Shown here: piece after piece, positions 24,100-32,546 of the stretch
Position numbering within the stretch: position 1 is the first letter of the stretch
Layout: each line of letters starts with the position of its first letter
NCBI GenBank assembly: GCA_038521825.1
Contig: JBCBKL010000025.1
Coordinates: forward strand, 1-45,376
Source: JBCBKL01 sp038521825
GTDB lineage: Bacteria; Pseudomonadota; Alphaproteobacteria; Rhodobacterales; Rhodobacteraceae
Reading direction: 5' to 3'
DNA length: 45,376 bases
Notes under the pieces: model-generated
Database searches by the model: none
Told to the model about the DNA's origin: nothing
Seen by the model: the letters and a program-made list of their open reading frames with translations, nothing else
Made by a program: the position numbers and the translations under genes

Positions 24100-24901
24100 G
24101 ATCACTCTCACCCGTTGTCTTTCGCTTGCTATCTGCCTCAACCTGCCCACTTTGACCAGCGCTCATGAGTTCTGGATCGAACCGGGCGGGTATCAAGTAG
24201 AGCCGGGCGAGGAAATTACCGCAGATCTCAAAAACGGTGAGAACTTCAGCGGTATCAACCTCTCTTACATCGACCGCAACATCGCCCGCTTCGACATCGC
24301 GATGGCGGATGAGGTCGCGCCGGTTGAGGGCCGCATGGGTGATCGCCCGGCCCTGAAACTGAGCGCCAACCGTTCCGGTTTGCTCGTGGTGCTGCACGAA
24401 ACCACGCCGTCCTCGCTGACGTACAAGACGTGGGACAAGTTCCAGACATTCGCCGATCACAAGGACTTTCCCGACATCCGCGCCCGGCATGACGCACGCG
24501 GATTGCCCGAGGTCGATTTCAAGGAAGACTATACCCGGCACGCCAAGGCGCTTATCGCTGTCGGCGATGGCTCGGGCTCGGATCGGGCCTTTGGCCTTCA
24601 GACCGAATTGGTCGCGTTAACAAATCCTTATAGCCCGAACTTCACAGGCGATATGCAGGTTGCCCTGTTCTATGATGGTGCCGTGCGGCCAGACGCTCAG
24701 GTCGAGGTTTTTGAGCGGGCACCGGACGATACCGTCACTGTCTCGCTCTACCGAACCGACAAAGGCGGTGAGGCCACTGTCCCGGTCAAACCCGGCCACG
24801 ATTATCTTTTTGACGCGGTCGTTCTGCGGCCGGCACCGGGTGAGACCGAGGCGGTGTGGGAAACACTTTGGGCGGCGCTGACCTTTTCCGTGCCAGAGTG
24901 A
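24098..24901 (+). CDS. DUF4198 periplasmic protein (NikM-like)
   Basis: The 267-residue protein has a signal peptide (MITLTRCLSLAICLNLPTLT, cleaved near TSA) and a mature part beginning HEFWIEPGGYQVEPGEEI, the standard start of DUF4198. The C-terminal part is Ig-like (VALFYDGAVRPDAQVEVFE, then DYLFDAVVLRP). DUF4198 proteins are linked to nickel or cobalt uptake through similarity to NikM. The divergent HupE-type neighbour supports a metal role. AAGGA lies 8 bases upstream of the start codon, which shares CATG with that neighbour. Confidence 0.85.
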   Translation: MITLTRCLSLAICLNLPTLTSAHEFWIEPGGYQVEPGEEITADLKNGENFSGINLSYIDRNIARFDIAMADEVAPVEGRMGDRPALKLSANRSGLLVVLHETTPSSLTYKTWDKFQTFADHKDFPDIRARHDARGLPEVDFKEDYTRHAKALIAVGDGSGSDRAFGLQTELVALTNPYSPNFTGDMQVALFYDGAVRPDAQVEVFERAPDDTVTVSLYRTDKGGEATVPVKPGHDYLFDAVVLRPAPGETEAVWETLWAALTFSVPE

Positions 24902-24941
24902 CGCGGTTGCAGTGACCGGCAATCCCCGCCAGAAGGTCCGC

Positions 24942-25835
24942 ATGACAAGACGCCCCGATATTCTGTGCATCGGCTCCGTTCTCTGGGACGTGATCGGACG
25001 CGCCTCGCTGGCGATGCGGCAGGGCTCCGACGTGCCGGGCCGCATCTCGCGACTGCCCGGTGGTGTGGCGATGAACATCGCGATTACGCTGGCACGTTTC
25101 GGTCTGACGCCCGGCCTGCTCACGGCCATTGGCCGCGATCCCGAGGGCGAAGAGCTGATCGCAGCCTGTTCCGCACGCGGCATGATCACCGACTTGGTCT
25201 ATCGCTCCGACGATCTGCCCACCGACCGCTACATGGCCGTCGAAGGCGCCAACGGGTTGATCGCCGCGATTGCCGATGCTCATTCGCTTGAGGCGGTAGG
25301 GTCCAAGATCCTGCGTCCCCTCAGCGATGGCAGGCTGGGCAGCCCGGCGGCCCCCTATGCGGGGCTCGCCGCGCTCGACGGGAATCTGACCATCGACTTG
25401 CTGAGCGAGATCGCCAAAAGCCCCCTGTTCGCCCAGGCCGATCTTCGGGTGGCCCCGGCATCCCCCGGCAAGGCTGAGCGGCTGGCGCCCTTTCTGACCA
25501 GCAAACGGGGCACCCTCTACGTCAATCTCGAAGAGGCGGGTCTGCTCTGCCAATGCGAGTTCACGAATTCCGCCGAGGCTGCCGAAACCATGCTCCACCG
25601 CGGCGCGGCGCGGGTTCTGGTCACCAATGGGGGCCAAGCCGCGACGGATGGCAGCCACGAGGGCCTTGTCACCGACACCCCCGCGCAGGTCCTCGTGACG
25701 CGGGTCACCGGCGCGGGCGACACGTTCATGGCAGCCCATATCGCCGCTGAGAAATCCGGTGCGAATCGGGCTGAGGCCCTGTCCCGCGCACTTGGGGCTG
25801 CTGCGGCCTATGTTTCCGGAAAGAACCCGCAATGA
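24942..25835 (+). CDS. psuK: Pseudouridine kinase (PfkB family)
   Basis: The 297-residue PfkB/ribokinase-family kinase has the N-terminal GSVLWDVIGR, LPGGVAMNIAITLARFG near residue 40, and the C-terminal PfkB signature VTGAGDTFMAAHIAA with the catalytic Asp in GAGD. PsuK phosphorylates pseudouridine for cleavage by PsuG, encoded next with a 4-base overlap (ATGA). That pairing, rather than sequence alone, gives the substrate. AGAAGG precedes the start at 24942. No transporter gene accompanies the pair. Confidence 0.92.
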   Translation: MTRRPDILCIGSVLWDVIGRASLAMRQGSDVPGRISRLPGGVAMNIAITLARFGLTPGLLTAIGRDPEGEELIAACSARGMITDLVYRSDDLPTDRYMAVEGANGLIAAIADAHSLEAVGSKILRPLSDGRLGSPAAPYAGLAALDGNLTIDLLSEIAKSPLFAQADLRVAPASPGKAERLAPFLTSKRGTLYVNLEEAGLLCQCEFTNSAEAAETMLHRGAARVLVTNGGQAATDGSHEGLVTDTPAQVLVTRVTGAGDTFMAAHIAAEKSGANRAEALSRALGAAAAYVSGKNPQ

Positions 25836-26752
25836 TCGACATTCACCATTCTCTCGAGGTTCAGACGGCAAGGGAAACCGGCCAGCCGATCGTCGCGCTT
25901 GAAAGCACGATTATCACCCATGGCATGCCCTATCCGCAAAACCTCGATGTGGCCCGGCAGGTCGAGGGCGACGTCCGCGCGGCTGGCGCGGTTCCAGCCA
26001 CCATCGCGGTGATCGGTGGCGAGCTGCATGTGGGCCTGACAGACGTGGAGCTTGAGACGCTGGCCAAGGCCAAGGATGTCGCCAAACTCAGCCGGGCGGA
26101 CATGGCGGTTTGCATCGCGCAGGGCCGTACCGGAGCCACAACCGTTGCCGCCACGATGATTGCCGCCCATCTGGCCGGGATCGACGTTTTCGCGACAGGC
26201 GGCATCGGCGGTGTGCACCGCGGTGCCCAAGAAACCTTCGACATCTCGGCCGATCTATCGGAACTTGCGCAGACGCCAGTGACGGTCGTCGCCGCCGGGG
26301 CAAAAGCGATCCTCGACATTGTAAAGACGCTCGAAGTGCTTGAAACGCAAGGCGTTCCCGTCATCGCAGTCGGACAATCGGACATGCCCGCCTTCTGGTC
26401 ACGCAGCGCGGGCCTTGCCGCGCCGCTTCGGCTGGACAGCGCCGCTGAGATTGCAACGGCTCACCTGACCCGGCGCGCCCTGGGGCTGGGCGGCGGGCAA
26501 CTGATCGCCAACCCGATCCCGGTAGCAGACGAAATCCCGCGAGAGACGCTGGCCCCGATCATCGCCGCAGCCCAGAACGATGCGGAAACGCATGGGATCA
26601 CCGGCAAAGCCGTCACACCCTACCTGCTGCAACGTATTTTCGAGCTGACCGACGGGCGCTCACTGACGGCCAATATCGCGCTTGTCCGCCACAACGCGCG
26701 CCTTGCCGCTGAAATTGCAACGCATTTGAGCAATTCGGGCAATCCGAAGTGA
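25832..26752 (+). CDS. psuG: Pseudouridine-5'-phosphate glycosidase
   Basis: The 306-residue enzyme splits pseudouridine 5'-phosphate into uracil and ribose 5-phosphate. Family motifs are PIVALESTIITHGMPYPQN, GRTGATTVAATM, VFATGGIGGVHRGAQETFDI and SADLSELAQTPVTVVAAGAK. The length is typical. It is translationally coupled to psuK. Together they degrade pseudouridine from RNA turnover. Confidence 0.95.
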   Translation: MIDIHHSLEVQTARETGQPIVALESTIITHGMPYPQNLDVARQVEGDVRAAGAVPATIAVIGGELHVGLTDVELETLAKAKDVAKLSRADMAVCIAQGRTGATTVAATMIAAHLAGIDVFATGGIGGVHRGAQETFDISADLSELAQTPVTVVAAGAKAILDIVKTLEVLETQGVPVIAVGQSDMPAFWSRSAGLAAPLRLDSAAEIATAHLTRRALGLGGGQLIANPIPVADEIPRETLAPIIAAAQNDAETHGITGKAVTPYLLQRIFELTDGRSLTANIALVRHNARLAAEIATHLSNSGNPK

Positions 26753-26824
26753 TCTGCTAACCCCGCCTATTGTAGTGCACCTGAGCTTGACATACCTATC
26801 CCCGAGACGCGTTCCGGACATCAG

Positions 26825-27553
26825 ATGACCACCCCATTCGACCCCATAGAACCAAAACCCCCCGGGTTGTTCGCGCGGCTTCGCTCCTCTTTCCTGACAG
26901 GGCTTGTGGTGATCGCGCCGGTTGGCCTGACCGTCTGGCTGATTTGGACGGTCGTCGGCTGGATCGACGGTTTTGTCCTGCCGCTGGTGCCAAGCGCCTA
27001 TCAGCCTGACAAGGTTATCCGCGATTTCTTTGGCTGGCCGCCTGATACGCAGATCAACATTCGTGGCCTCGGCGTTATCATCTTTCTGATGTTCACCGTG
27101 GTCGTCGGTTGGATGGCCAAAGGGATCATCGGGCGCTCGCTGATCCGCTTCGCTGAAAGCCTCGTGGAACGTACACCGGTCGTCAGGTCGATATATTCGG
27201 GCATCAAGCAGATCTCGGAAACGGTCTTTGCCCAATCCGAGCGGTCGTTCGAAAAGGCCTGCATGGTGCAATACCCCCGCAAAGGCATCTGGGCCGTGGG
27301 GTTTATCTCAACGCAAGCCAAGGGCGAAGTTGCGGACCATACCGGCGCCGATGAATTGCTCAGCGTGTTTGTCCCCACCACCCCCAACCCGACATCGGGT
27401 TTTCTGCTTTTCTTTCCCCGCGAGGATGTGATCGAGCTGGAAATGAGTGTTGAGGATGCGGCAAAGCTCGTGATCTCGGCCGGGCTGGTCTATCCCAACG
27501 GCAAGGACCCGCGAAAGGTCCTGCCGCACGATCACGCTTCACATGAACATTGA
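26825..27553 (+). CDS. DUF502 inner-membrane protein
   Basis: The 242-residue protein has two membrane segments (about residues 22-46 LTGLVVIAPVGLTVWLIWTV and 81-100 GLGVIIFLMFTVVVGWM). These are followed by the DUF502 core: LVERTPVVRSIYSGIKQISE, FEKACMVQYPRKGIWAVGFI and FVPTTPNPTSGFLLFFPRED. The C-terminus is His-rich (HDHASHEH). The family is widespread and its role is unknown. A TTGACA at 26787-26792 could be a -35 element. The 3' end overlaps the convergent patatin gene by 15 bases. Confidence 0.9.
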   Translation: MTTPFDPIEPKPPGLFARLRSSFLTGLVVIAPVGLTVWLIWTVVGWIDGFVLPLVPSAYQPDKVIRDFFGWPPDTQINIRGLGVIIFLMFTVVVGWMAKGIIGRSLIRFAESLVERTPVVRSIYSGIKQISETVFAQSERSFEKACMVQYPRKGIWAVGFISTQAKGEVADHTGADELLSVFVPTTPNPTSGFLLFFPREDVIELEMSVEDAAKLVISAGLVYPNGKDPRKVLPHDHASHEH

Positions 27554-28570
27554 GCGGACCGCGGCGGTGCTGCGGTCTCCCAGATCATCGAAATGCGCCG
27601 CAAGGAAGCGTTCGGTGGCATGACGGCCCGCTTCGCGCAGTTTTCCGATCACATAGGCATTCGGGATCAGCTTGGTTGCCACGCTTAGCTCGTTCATCAG
27701 GGCATCATCGGCGATCATATGGACCAGAACGCGGGCCATCTTGCCCTCGTCCATGGTTCCGTCATCGAGCATCCTTTGCACGAAATCGATCGCGCGCAGT
27801 TCGCGCAACAGCGATGAATTAAAGCTGATCTCGTTGATCCGGTTCTGGATCTGCTGGGCCGTCTTCGGCAGTTCATCGCGTTCGAGCGGATTGATGTTGA
27901 TGACAACGATATCCTTGGGCAGGCCATGGTCAAAGAGCGGAAACAGGGCCGGGTTTCCGGTATAGCCCCCATCCCAGAACGCGTCCGTCCGCTTGGTTTG
28001 CGTGTCGTAGACCTCGACCGCCTGAAAGATCGTCGGCAGGCAGGCCGATGCCAGGATCACATCGGTCGTGACCTCGGTCGCCCTGAACACCCTCAGCTTT
28101 CCGGTCCGCACCCGGGTCGCACTGACATAGAATTCCGGGCCGGCTTCCTCGCACACCCGATCATAGTCGAATTCCTCAACGATATCGGTCAGCGGATTAC
28201 GGTAAAACGGGCCGTAGGTGTAGGGCGAGATCATCCGCGTCCACGCCTCGCCCATTGCGTAGGGCAACGAGTATTCAAGCGTGCGTGATACGGCCGCGGG
28301 GCCAAACGGGGCCATCCATGTGGCCAGGCGCATGTCCTGAATGCCGGCGACCTTGTCCCAGAGCCATGCCAGATTGTCGATCGCCCCCTGTCGTCCGTTC
28401 ACGGCCATCCCGGCCTTGAGCGCGGCGCCGTTTAGCGCCCCGGCCGATGTGCCCGAAATGGCAGCAATCTCGACCCGCTCATCCTCGAGCAGACAATCCA
28501 GCGCACCCCACGTGAAAGCTCCATGCGCTCCGCCACCCTGCAGGGCCAGATTGATGCGTTTCTTAACCAT
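27539..28570 (-). CDS. Patatin-like phospholipase family protein
   Basis: The 343-residue lipid hydrolase has an oxyanion loop GGGAHGAF (residues 12-19), nucleophile Ser42 in GTSAGA, and the catalytic Asp in WDGGYTGNP. A regulatory C-terminal helical region includes QNRINEISFNSSLLRELRAI. It has no signal peptide and is probably cytoplasmic. The start at 28570 puts the patatin motif at the N-terminus as usual. The promoter region contains a 16-bp palindrome, and 3-hydroxybutyrate dehydrogenase is encoded nearby, so a polyhydroxybutyrate-granule role is possible. A generic phospholipase is the alternative. Confidence 0.92.
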   Translation of the reverse strand: MVKKRINLALQGGGAHGAFTWGALDCLLEDERVEIAAISGTSAGALNGAALKAGMAVNGRQGAIDNLAWLWDKVAGIQDMRLATWMAPFGPAAVSRTLEYSLPYAMGEAWTRMISPYTYGPFYRNPLTDIVEEFDYDRVCEEAGPEFYVSATRVRTGKLRVFRATEVTTDVILASACLPTIFQAVEVYDTQTKRTDAFWDGGYTGNPALFPLFDHGLPKDIVVININPLERDELPKTAQQIQNRINEISFNSSLLRELRAIDFVQRMLDDGTMDEGKMARVLVHMIADDALMNELSVATKLIPNAYVIGKLREAGRHATERFLAAHFDDLGDRSTAAVRSMFM

Positions 28571-28620
28571 TCCAGCCACCTCTGCCGATGATATCAGGCT
28601 CCGGCTCATGTCTAGGCCAA

Positions 28621-28636
28621 TGCTGCACGTGCAGCA
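28621..28636. promoter_or_regulatory. Perfect 16-bp palindrome, operator candidate
   Basis: TGCTGCACGTGCAGCA is fully self-complementary. It lies 51-66 bases upstream of the patatin start and about 92 bases upstream of the flavoprotein start, in the only shared promoter region. Its core CTGC-N4-GCAG fits the binding pattern reported for PhaR, the polyhydroxyalkanoate-responsive repressor of Paracoccus and relatives. A TTGACA at 28669-28674 could be a -35 box for the plus-strand gene. Confidence 0.6.
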
Positions 28637-28727
28637 ACGCGTAAAGGATGAATTTGCGCTACTCTTAGTTGACAAACGGCCTACACATTTGTTCCGTGGG
28701 TTGACGGGGATGTCGTCGGAGAAACAA

Positions 28728-30362
28728 ATGGTTAATGAAGAACGTCCACTGGACGTCTGTATCGTTGGTGCAGGTCCAGCCGGGCTGCAGGCTGCGTATC
28801 TGCTTAAGAAGAAGGGGCTGCGTATTGCCCTGTTGGAACGCGGTGAAGGGGTTAGCGGTTTTTTCCGTAAGTTCCCACGCCATCGCAACTTTATCTCGAT
28901 AAACAAGGTTCATACCGGGCTTGAAAGCGCGGATGCCCGATTGCGGTATGACTGGAACTCGCTCCTGAATGACGAGGGGCTGCTGGTGGGTGATTTCACC
29001 ACCAGGTACTTCCCCAAGGCCGACACGTATGTCGAGTATCTCGAAGCCTTCGCGGAACATATCGAGGATGAGATCGCCTTAAACGCAGAGGTTGTGCGCA
29101 TTTCCAAGGCAGATGACGTTTTTACAGTCACATGCGCCGATGACCGCAGATTTCATGCGGCCCATGTCATCGTATCCGCGGGGGTCACCAAACCCTGGCT
29201 ACCAGAGATCGAAGGCATCGACCTGATCGAGAACTATATGACCTTCGATGCGACGCCCGAGCGCTTCGACAACAAGCGTGTCCTGATCCTGGGCAAGGGC
29301 AACGCCGCGTTCGAGACCGCGCAGCGAATGATCGAACATGCGGCCAGCATCCACGTGATGAGCCCAAACCCGCTCAAATTCGCTTGGAACACCCATTTCG
29401 TCGGACACGTTCGCGCCGTGAACACGCAGTTCATCGATACCTATCAGCTCAAATCGCAGAACGCGGTTGTCGATGCGGCACCGTTCCGCATCGAAAAGGA
29501 CGGCGATACCTATCTGGTCCACGCCAGAATGACCGCCGCCGAAGATCACGAGATCGTTCTGCGGTATGATCACGTCATCGGCTGCACGGGCTTCCGCTTC
29601 GACGCCACGATCATCGACGAAGAGATTCGGCCAGAACTGCTGCATTTCGGAAAATTCCCGGAAATGACGCCGCAATGGGAGGCCAAGAGCACCTCAAACC
29701 TCTGGTTTGCCGGCACAATAATGCAAAGCCGGGACTTCAAGAAAACTATGTCAGGCTTTGTCCATGGCTTCCGCCACAACATCGCAGCGCTGACCGAATT
29801 CATCGGTGGCCGGATCCAAGGCACCGCCTTTCCGTCCACCGCGACACCGGTCGAGGGCGAGGCGCTGGTCGATACGATCATCGACCGGATCAGCCTATCG
29901 TCAGGCATGTTCCTGCAGCCCGGCTTCCTTGGCGACGTGATCCATTTGGGCGGTCCTATGGCAGGCACCCATTACTGCGATGTGCCGGTTCACTGGGTCA
30001 CCGAGGCTCCGGAGGTGATGGGCTCAGACAGTCTTATCGTGACGCTGGAATTTGGGAATTTCGGGTCAACACCAACCCATGTCAAACGCGCCCACACTGC
30101 CTTTGGCGGCGATCCCGACCCTTTCATTCACCCCGTCCTGCGGCACTACCGCGACGGTGTGCTGATGGGGACCACGCACCTGTCCGATCACCTCGACGCC
30201 GACTGGCGGCGACCAGAGGACAAGGAAGAGGGTGCGGGAACGGTCACAGCCATGACCTTTGCCGATCTGGGTCAGACCCTGCCGATCGCCGAGGTGGCGC
30301 GCGACCAGATCCGCACATTTCTTTCGGAACAGGGGTTTCAGCAGCCGCTCGCGGCTGAATAA
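28728..30362 (+). CDS. FOXRED2-like FAD/NAD(P)-dependent oxidoreductase
   Basis: The 544-residue flavoprotein has an FAD-binding GAGPAG (residues 14-19) and a second dinucleotide site GKGNAA (residues 189-194). It also has KFPRHRNFISINKVHTG near residue 48, which recalls the FOXRED2 group, and GCTGFRFDATI. Residues beyond about 400 form an extra domain of unknown role. The start at 28728 has GGAG seven bases upstream; ATG 28710 is less well placed. The substrate is unknown. The group is related to flavin-containing monooxygenases but not shown to share their activity. A hairpin follows the stop. Confidence 0.85.
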   Translation: MVNEERPLDVCIVGAGPAGLQAAYLLKKKGLRIALLERGEGVSGFFRKFPRHRNFISINKVHTGLESADARLRYDWNSLLNDEGLLVGDFTTRYFPKADTYVEYLEAFAEHIEDEIALNAEVVRISKADDVFTVTCADDRRFHAAHVIVSAGVTKPWLPEIEGIDLIENYMTFDATPERFDNKRVLILGKGNAAFETAQRMIEHAASIHVMSPNPLKFAWNTHFVGHVRAVNTQFIDTYQLKSQNAVVDAAPFRIEKDGDTYLVHARMTAAEDHEIVLRYDHVIGCTGFRFDATIIDEEIRPELLHFGKFPEMTPQWEAKSTSNLWFAGTIMQSRDFKKTMSGFVHGFRHNIAALTEFIGGRIQGTAFPSTATPVEGEALVDTIIDRISLSSGMFLQPGFLGDVIHLGGPMAGTHYCDVPVHWVTEAPEVMGSDSLIVTLEFGNFGSTPTHVKRAHTAFGGDPDPFIHPVLRHYRDGVLMGTTHLSDHLDADWRRPEDKEEGAGTVTAMTFADLGQTLPIAEVARDQIRTFLSEQGFQQPLAAE

Positions 30363-30372
30363 GATCCATTCT

Positions 30373-30404
30373 GGGGATGTGGCGGGCACTGCCCTAGCAT
30401 CCCC
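30373..30404. terminator. Hairpin between convergent flavoprotein and bdhA genes
   Basis: GGGGATG (30373-30379) pairs with CATCCCC (30398-30404) around a loop containing GGGC/GCCC pairing. It lies between the two stop codons and is followed on the plus strand by GGAACGTTTAT. It probably serves as terminator for one or both genes. Confidence 0.6.
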
Positions 30405-30431
30405 GGAACGTTTATAGCGCAGGGCCATTGA

Positions 30432-31217
30432 TCATAGGGCCGTCCAGCCTCCGTCCACACTGATCGTGGTGCCGGTAATCTGTGCTGCGGCATCCGAACA
30501 GAGGAACACTGCAGTGCCGCCCATTTGTTCGACCGTCGCGAACTCCTTCGACGGCTGCCGTTCAAGCATGACGTTCTGGATCACCTCTTCGCGGGTCAGG
30601 TTGTATTCTTTCATCGTGTCCGGGATCTGCTTTTCCACGATAGGCGTTAGCACATAACCCGGACAGATGGCGTTGCAGGTGATGGGTTCCTTCGCCGTCT
30701 CAAGCGCCGTCACCTTCGTCAGGCCCACGATCCCGTGCTTGGCCGCGACATAGGCGGCCTTGTATGGCGATGCGGTCAATCCATGGGCCGAGGCAACGTT
30801 GATCACCCGGCCCCAGCCCGCCGCGCGCATCATCGGCAGCGCAATGGCCGAGGTGTGAAAAGCCGAGCTGAGGTTGATCGCCATGATCGCATCCCATTTC
30901 TCAGTCGGAAACTCCGGGATGGGTGCGACGTGCTGGATACCCGCATTGTTGATCAGGATATCGCATCGTTCCGCCTGTTCGATCAGGGCACGGCACTCAT
31001 CGGCCTTCGACATATCGGCCTTGATGTAGCGGGCATTCGTTTCGGTTTCTTCGCCGATCTTGGTCGCAAGTGCATGATCATCGGGATTGTCGGTGAATGA
31101 GTTCAGGACCACATCCGCCCCGGCCCGCGCCAGCTCCCATGCCATGCCCAGCCCGATCCCAGAATTCGACCCGGTCACCACGGCCGTCTTTCCCATGAGC
31201 GAAACCTCGAACGCCAT
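30432..31217 (-). CDS. bdhA: 3-hydroxybutyrate dehydrogenase
   Basis: The 261-residue short-chain dehydrogenase interconverts 3-hydroxybutyrate and acetoacetate with NAD. It has the cofactor loop TGSNSGIG (15-22), the ILINNAGIQHVAPIPEFP segment with the family-typical IQHV, active site Ser in NVASAHGLTASPYKAAY, catalytic YVAAK, and the tail VEQMGGTAVFLCSDAAAQIT. The start at 31217 has GGAGGG seven bases upstream; longer starts at 31280 and 31256 have none. It uses the monomer released from polyhydroxybutyrate. It is close to the patatin gene but in a separate unit. Confidence 0.93.
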   Translation of the reverse strand: MAFEVSLMGKTAVVTGSNSGIGLGMAWELARAGADVVLNSFTDNPDDHALATKIGEETETNARYIKADMSKADECRALIEQAERCDILINNAGIQHVAPIPEFPTEKWDAIMAINLSSAFHTSAIALPMMRAAGWGRVINVASAHGLTASPYKAAYVAAKHGIVGLTKVTALETAKEPITCNAICPGYVLTPIVEKQIPDTMKEYNLTREEVIQNVMLERQPSKEFATVEQMGGTAVFLCSDAAAQITGTTISVDGGWTAL

Positions 31218-31241
31218 TGCTGCACCCTCCTGCGCAAATTG

Positions 31242-31253
31242 CTGCAGGTGCAT
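31242..31253 (-). promoter_or_regulatory. CTGC-N4-GCA near-match upstream of bdhA
   Basis: CTGCAGGTGCAT differs by its last base from the CTGC-N4-GCAG core of the palindrome at 28621-28636. It lies 25-36 bases upstream of the bdhA start. The region is rich in TGC/GCA words, so chance is possible. Confidence 0.3.
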
Positions 31254-31396
31254 CATCGGGTGCCCGCGTCTGCATGGCAATCGCGAAATGCCTGCCTAGA
31301 TGGTGAATATGGCAGAGATCAGCGCGGAGACAGTCACCATCGGCGCCGGGGCGGCCCCGAGGCCTGCGCCTCGAAGCTCAATTGAATGAGGACACC

Positions 31397-31885
31397 ATGA
31401 AACCCATCCACCGCATCGCCCTGGTCCTGTTCCTCAGCTTGAACCCGATCATGGTCGCCGCCGACGATGCCGCCGATATTGAACGCATTCTTCTGGGCAT
31501 CGCGAAGGCTGCGGATGAAGGAAACTGGACCCTGCTGGAACAGAAATTCGCAGACAATGTGATTCTGAACCAGTTGTCGCTTTTTGATGAGACGGGCGAC
31601 CGTGTGACCGAGGACGACGTGATCGCGGGTTGGGCCGATCTGTTGCCCCGCTTCGACAGGACCGAGCACCGCATCACTGATGTCGAGATCTTGGCCATAT
31701 CGCGCATTACCGCCCGCGCCTCTTCTCGCTTCCACGCCATCTATCACCGCAATGGCCGGATCTGGGAGCAGACGGGCCGCTTGCATTACCTTTTGAAACG
31801 CGAGGGCGACGCATGGGTCGTCACCGCACTTGACACAACGCCGGAATGGCAAAGCGGGCGGCTGGCGGACTTGCTTGCCGACTAG
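31397..31885 (+). CDS. Secreted NTF2/SnoaL-like protein 1
   Basis: The 162-residue protein has a signal peptide (MKPIHRIALVLFLSLNPIMV, cleaved near AADD) and an NTF2-like alpha+beta domain: DDAADIERILLGIAKAADEG with NWTLLEQKFADNV, RITDVEILAISRITARASSR and RLHYLLKREGDAWVVTALDT. GAGG precedes the ATG. The fold binds small ligands or supports isomerase-type enzymes; no catalytic set can be assigned. It lies 13 bases before a paralogue and is divergent from bdhA. Confidence 0.8.
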   Translation: MKPIHRIALVLFLSLNPIMVAADDAADIERILLGIAKAADEGNWTLLEQKFADNVILNQLSLFDETGDRVTEDDVIAGWADLLPRFDRTEHRITDVEILAISRITARASSRFHAIYHRNGRIWEQTGRLHYLLKREGDAWVVTALDTTPEWQSGRLADLLAD

Positions 31886-31898
31886 AAAGGATCTGACG

Positions 31899-32438
31899 AT
31901 GAAAGTTCTGATGAGCACCGCGCTTTCCATCCTGACAATGGCCTCAATGGGCCTTGCCCAACCGATCACTCAGACCAACGCCGTCGACATCGCCGAAATG
32001 ACGCGCATTGCCGATGACATCGACGCCGCCGTCGATGCCAAGGAATGGGCCTGCGCCCGGGCTCATTTCACCGACGAGGTCAGCGTCGACTTTTCGTCGC
32101 TCGTTGGGGGTGAGGCTGTGACGATCCCCGCCGATGCGCTGATCGAAGGCTGGTCCGGCAACCTTACGGACGAAAAGACATCCTTTCATCTGCGTGGCAA
32201 TCACCGCGTGACCTTCGAGGGGGCGGATACTGCCGTCATGCACAGCCACGGCTATGCGTGGAATCGGATGGAACGGGGTGCAGCCCCGGAGAACGGGGGC
32301 GACCCGATGTGGGAGGTCTGGGGCACCTACAAACAGAGCTTTGCCCGAACCGATGCGGGCTGGCGTGTGACCGGCATGACCTTCGACAGGACGGCCGAGC
32401 GGGGCAATCCCTTCGTGCGCAACACACCCGGATCCTGA
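31899..32438 (+). CDS. Secreted NTF2/SnoaL-like protein 2
   Basis: The 179-residue protein has a signal peptide (MKVLMSTALSILTMASMGLA) and an NTF2-like domain with the same plan as its upstream neighbour: EMTRIADDIDAAVDAKEWAC, ARAHFTDEVSVDFSSL, PADALIEGWSGNL and RTDAGWRVTGMTFDRT. AAGG lies upstream of the start at 31899. The two genes look like an old tandem duplication. The role is unknown; export to the periplasm is the main clue. Confidence 0.82.
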   Translation: MKVLMSTALSILTMASMGLAQPITQTNAVDIAEMTRIADDIDAAVDAKEWACARAHFTDEVSVDFSSLVGGEAVTIPADALIEGWSGNLTDEKTSFHLRGNHRVTFEGADTAVMHSHGYAWNRMERGAAPENGGDPMWEVWGTYKQSFARTDAGWRVTGMTFDRTAERGNPFVRNTPGS

Positions 32439-32546
32439 CGAATCCACCGCCGGGCAATTCGTCGTTTCGTGCCCAATTGCCGGGTGTCCCGGTCTAATAC
32501 CCCGTTTGCCACACGACGGGCTTGATCAACGGGGCCCCTTCCGGCC

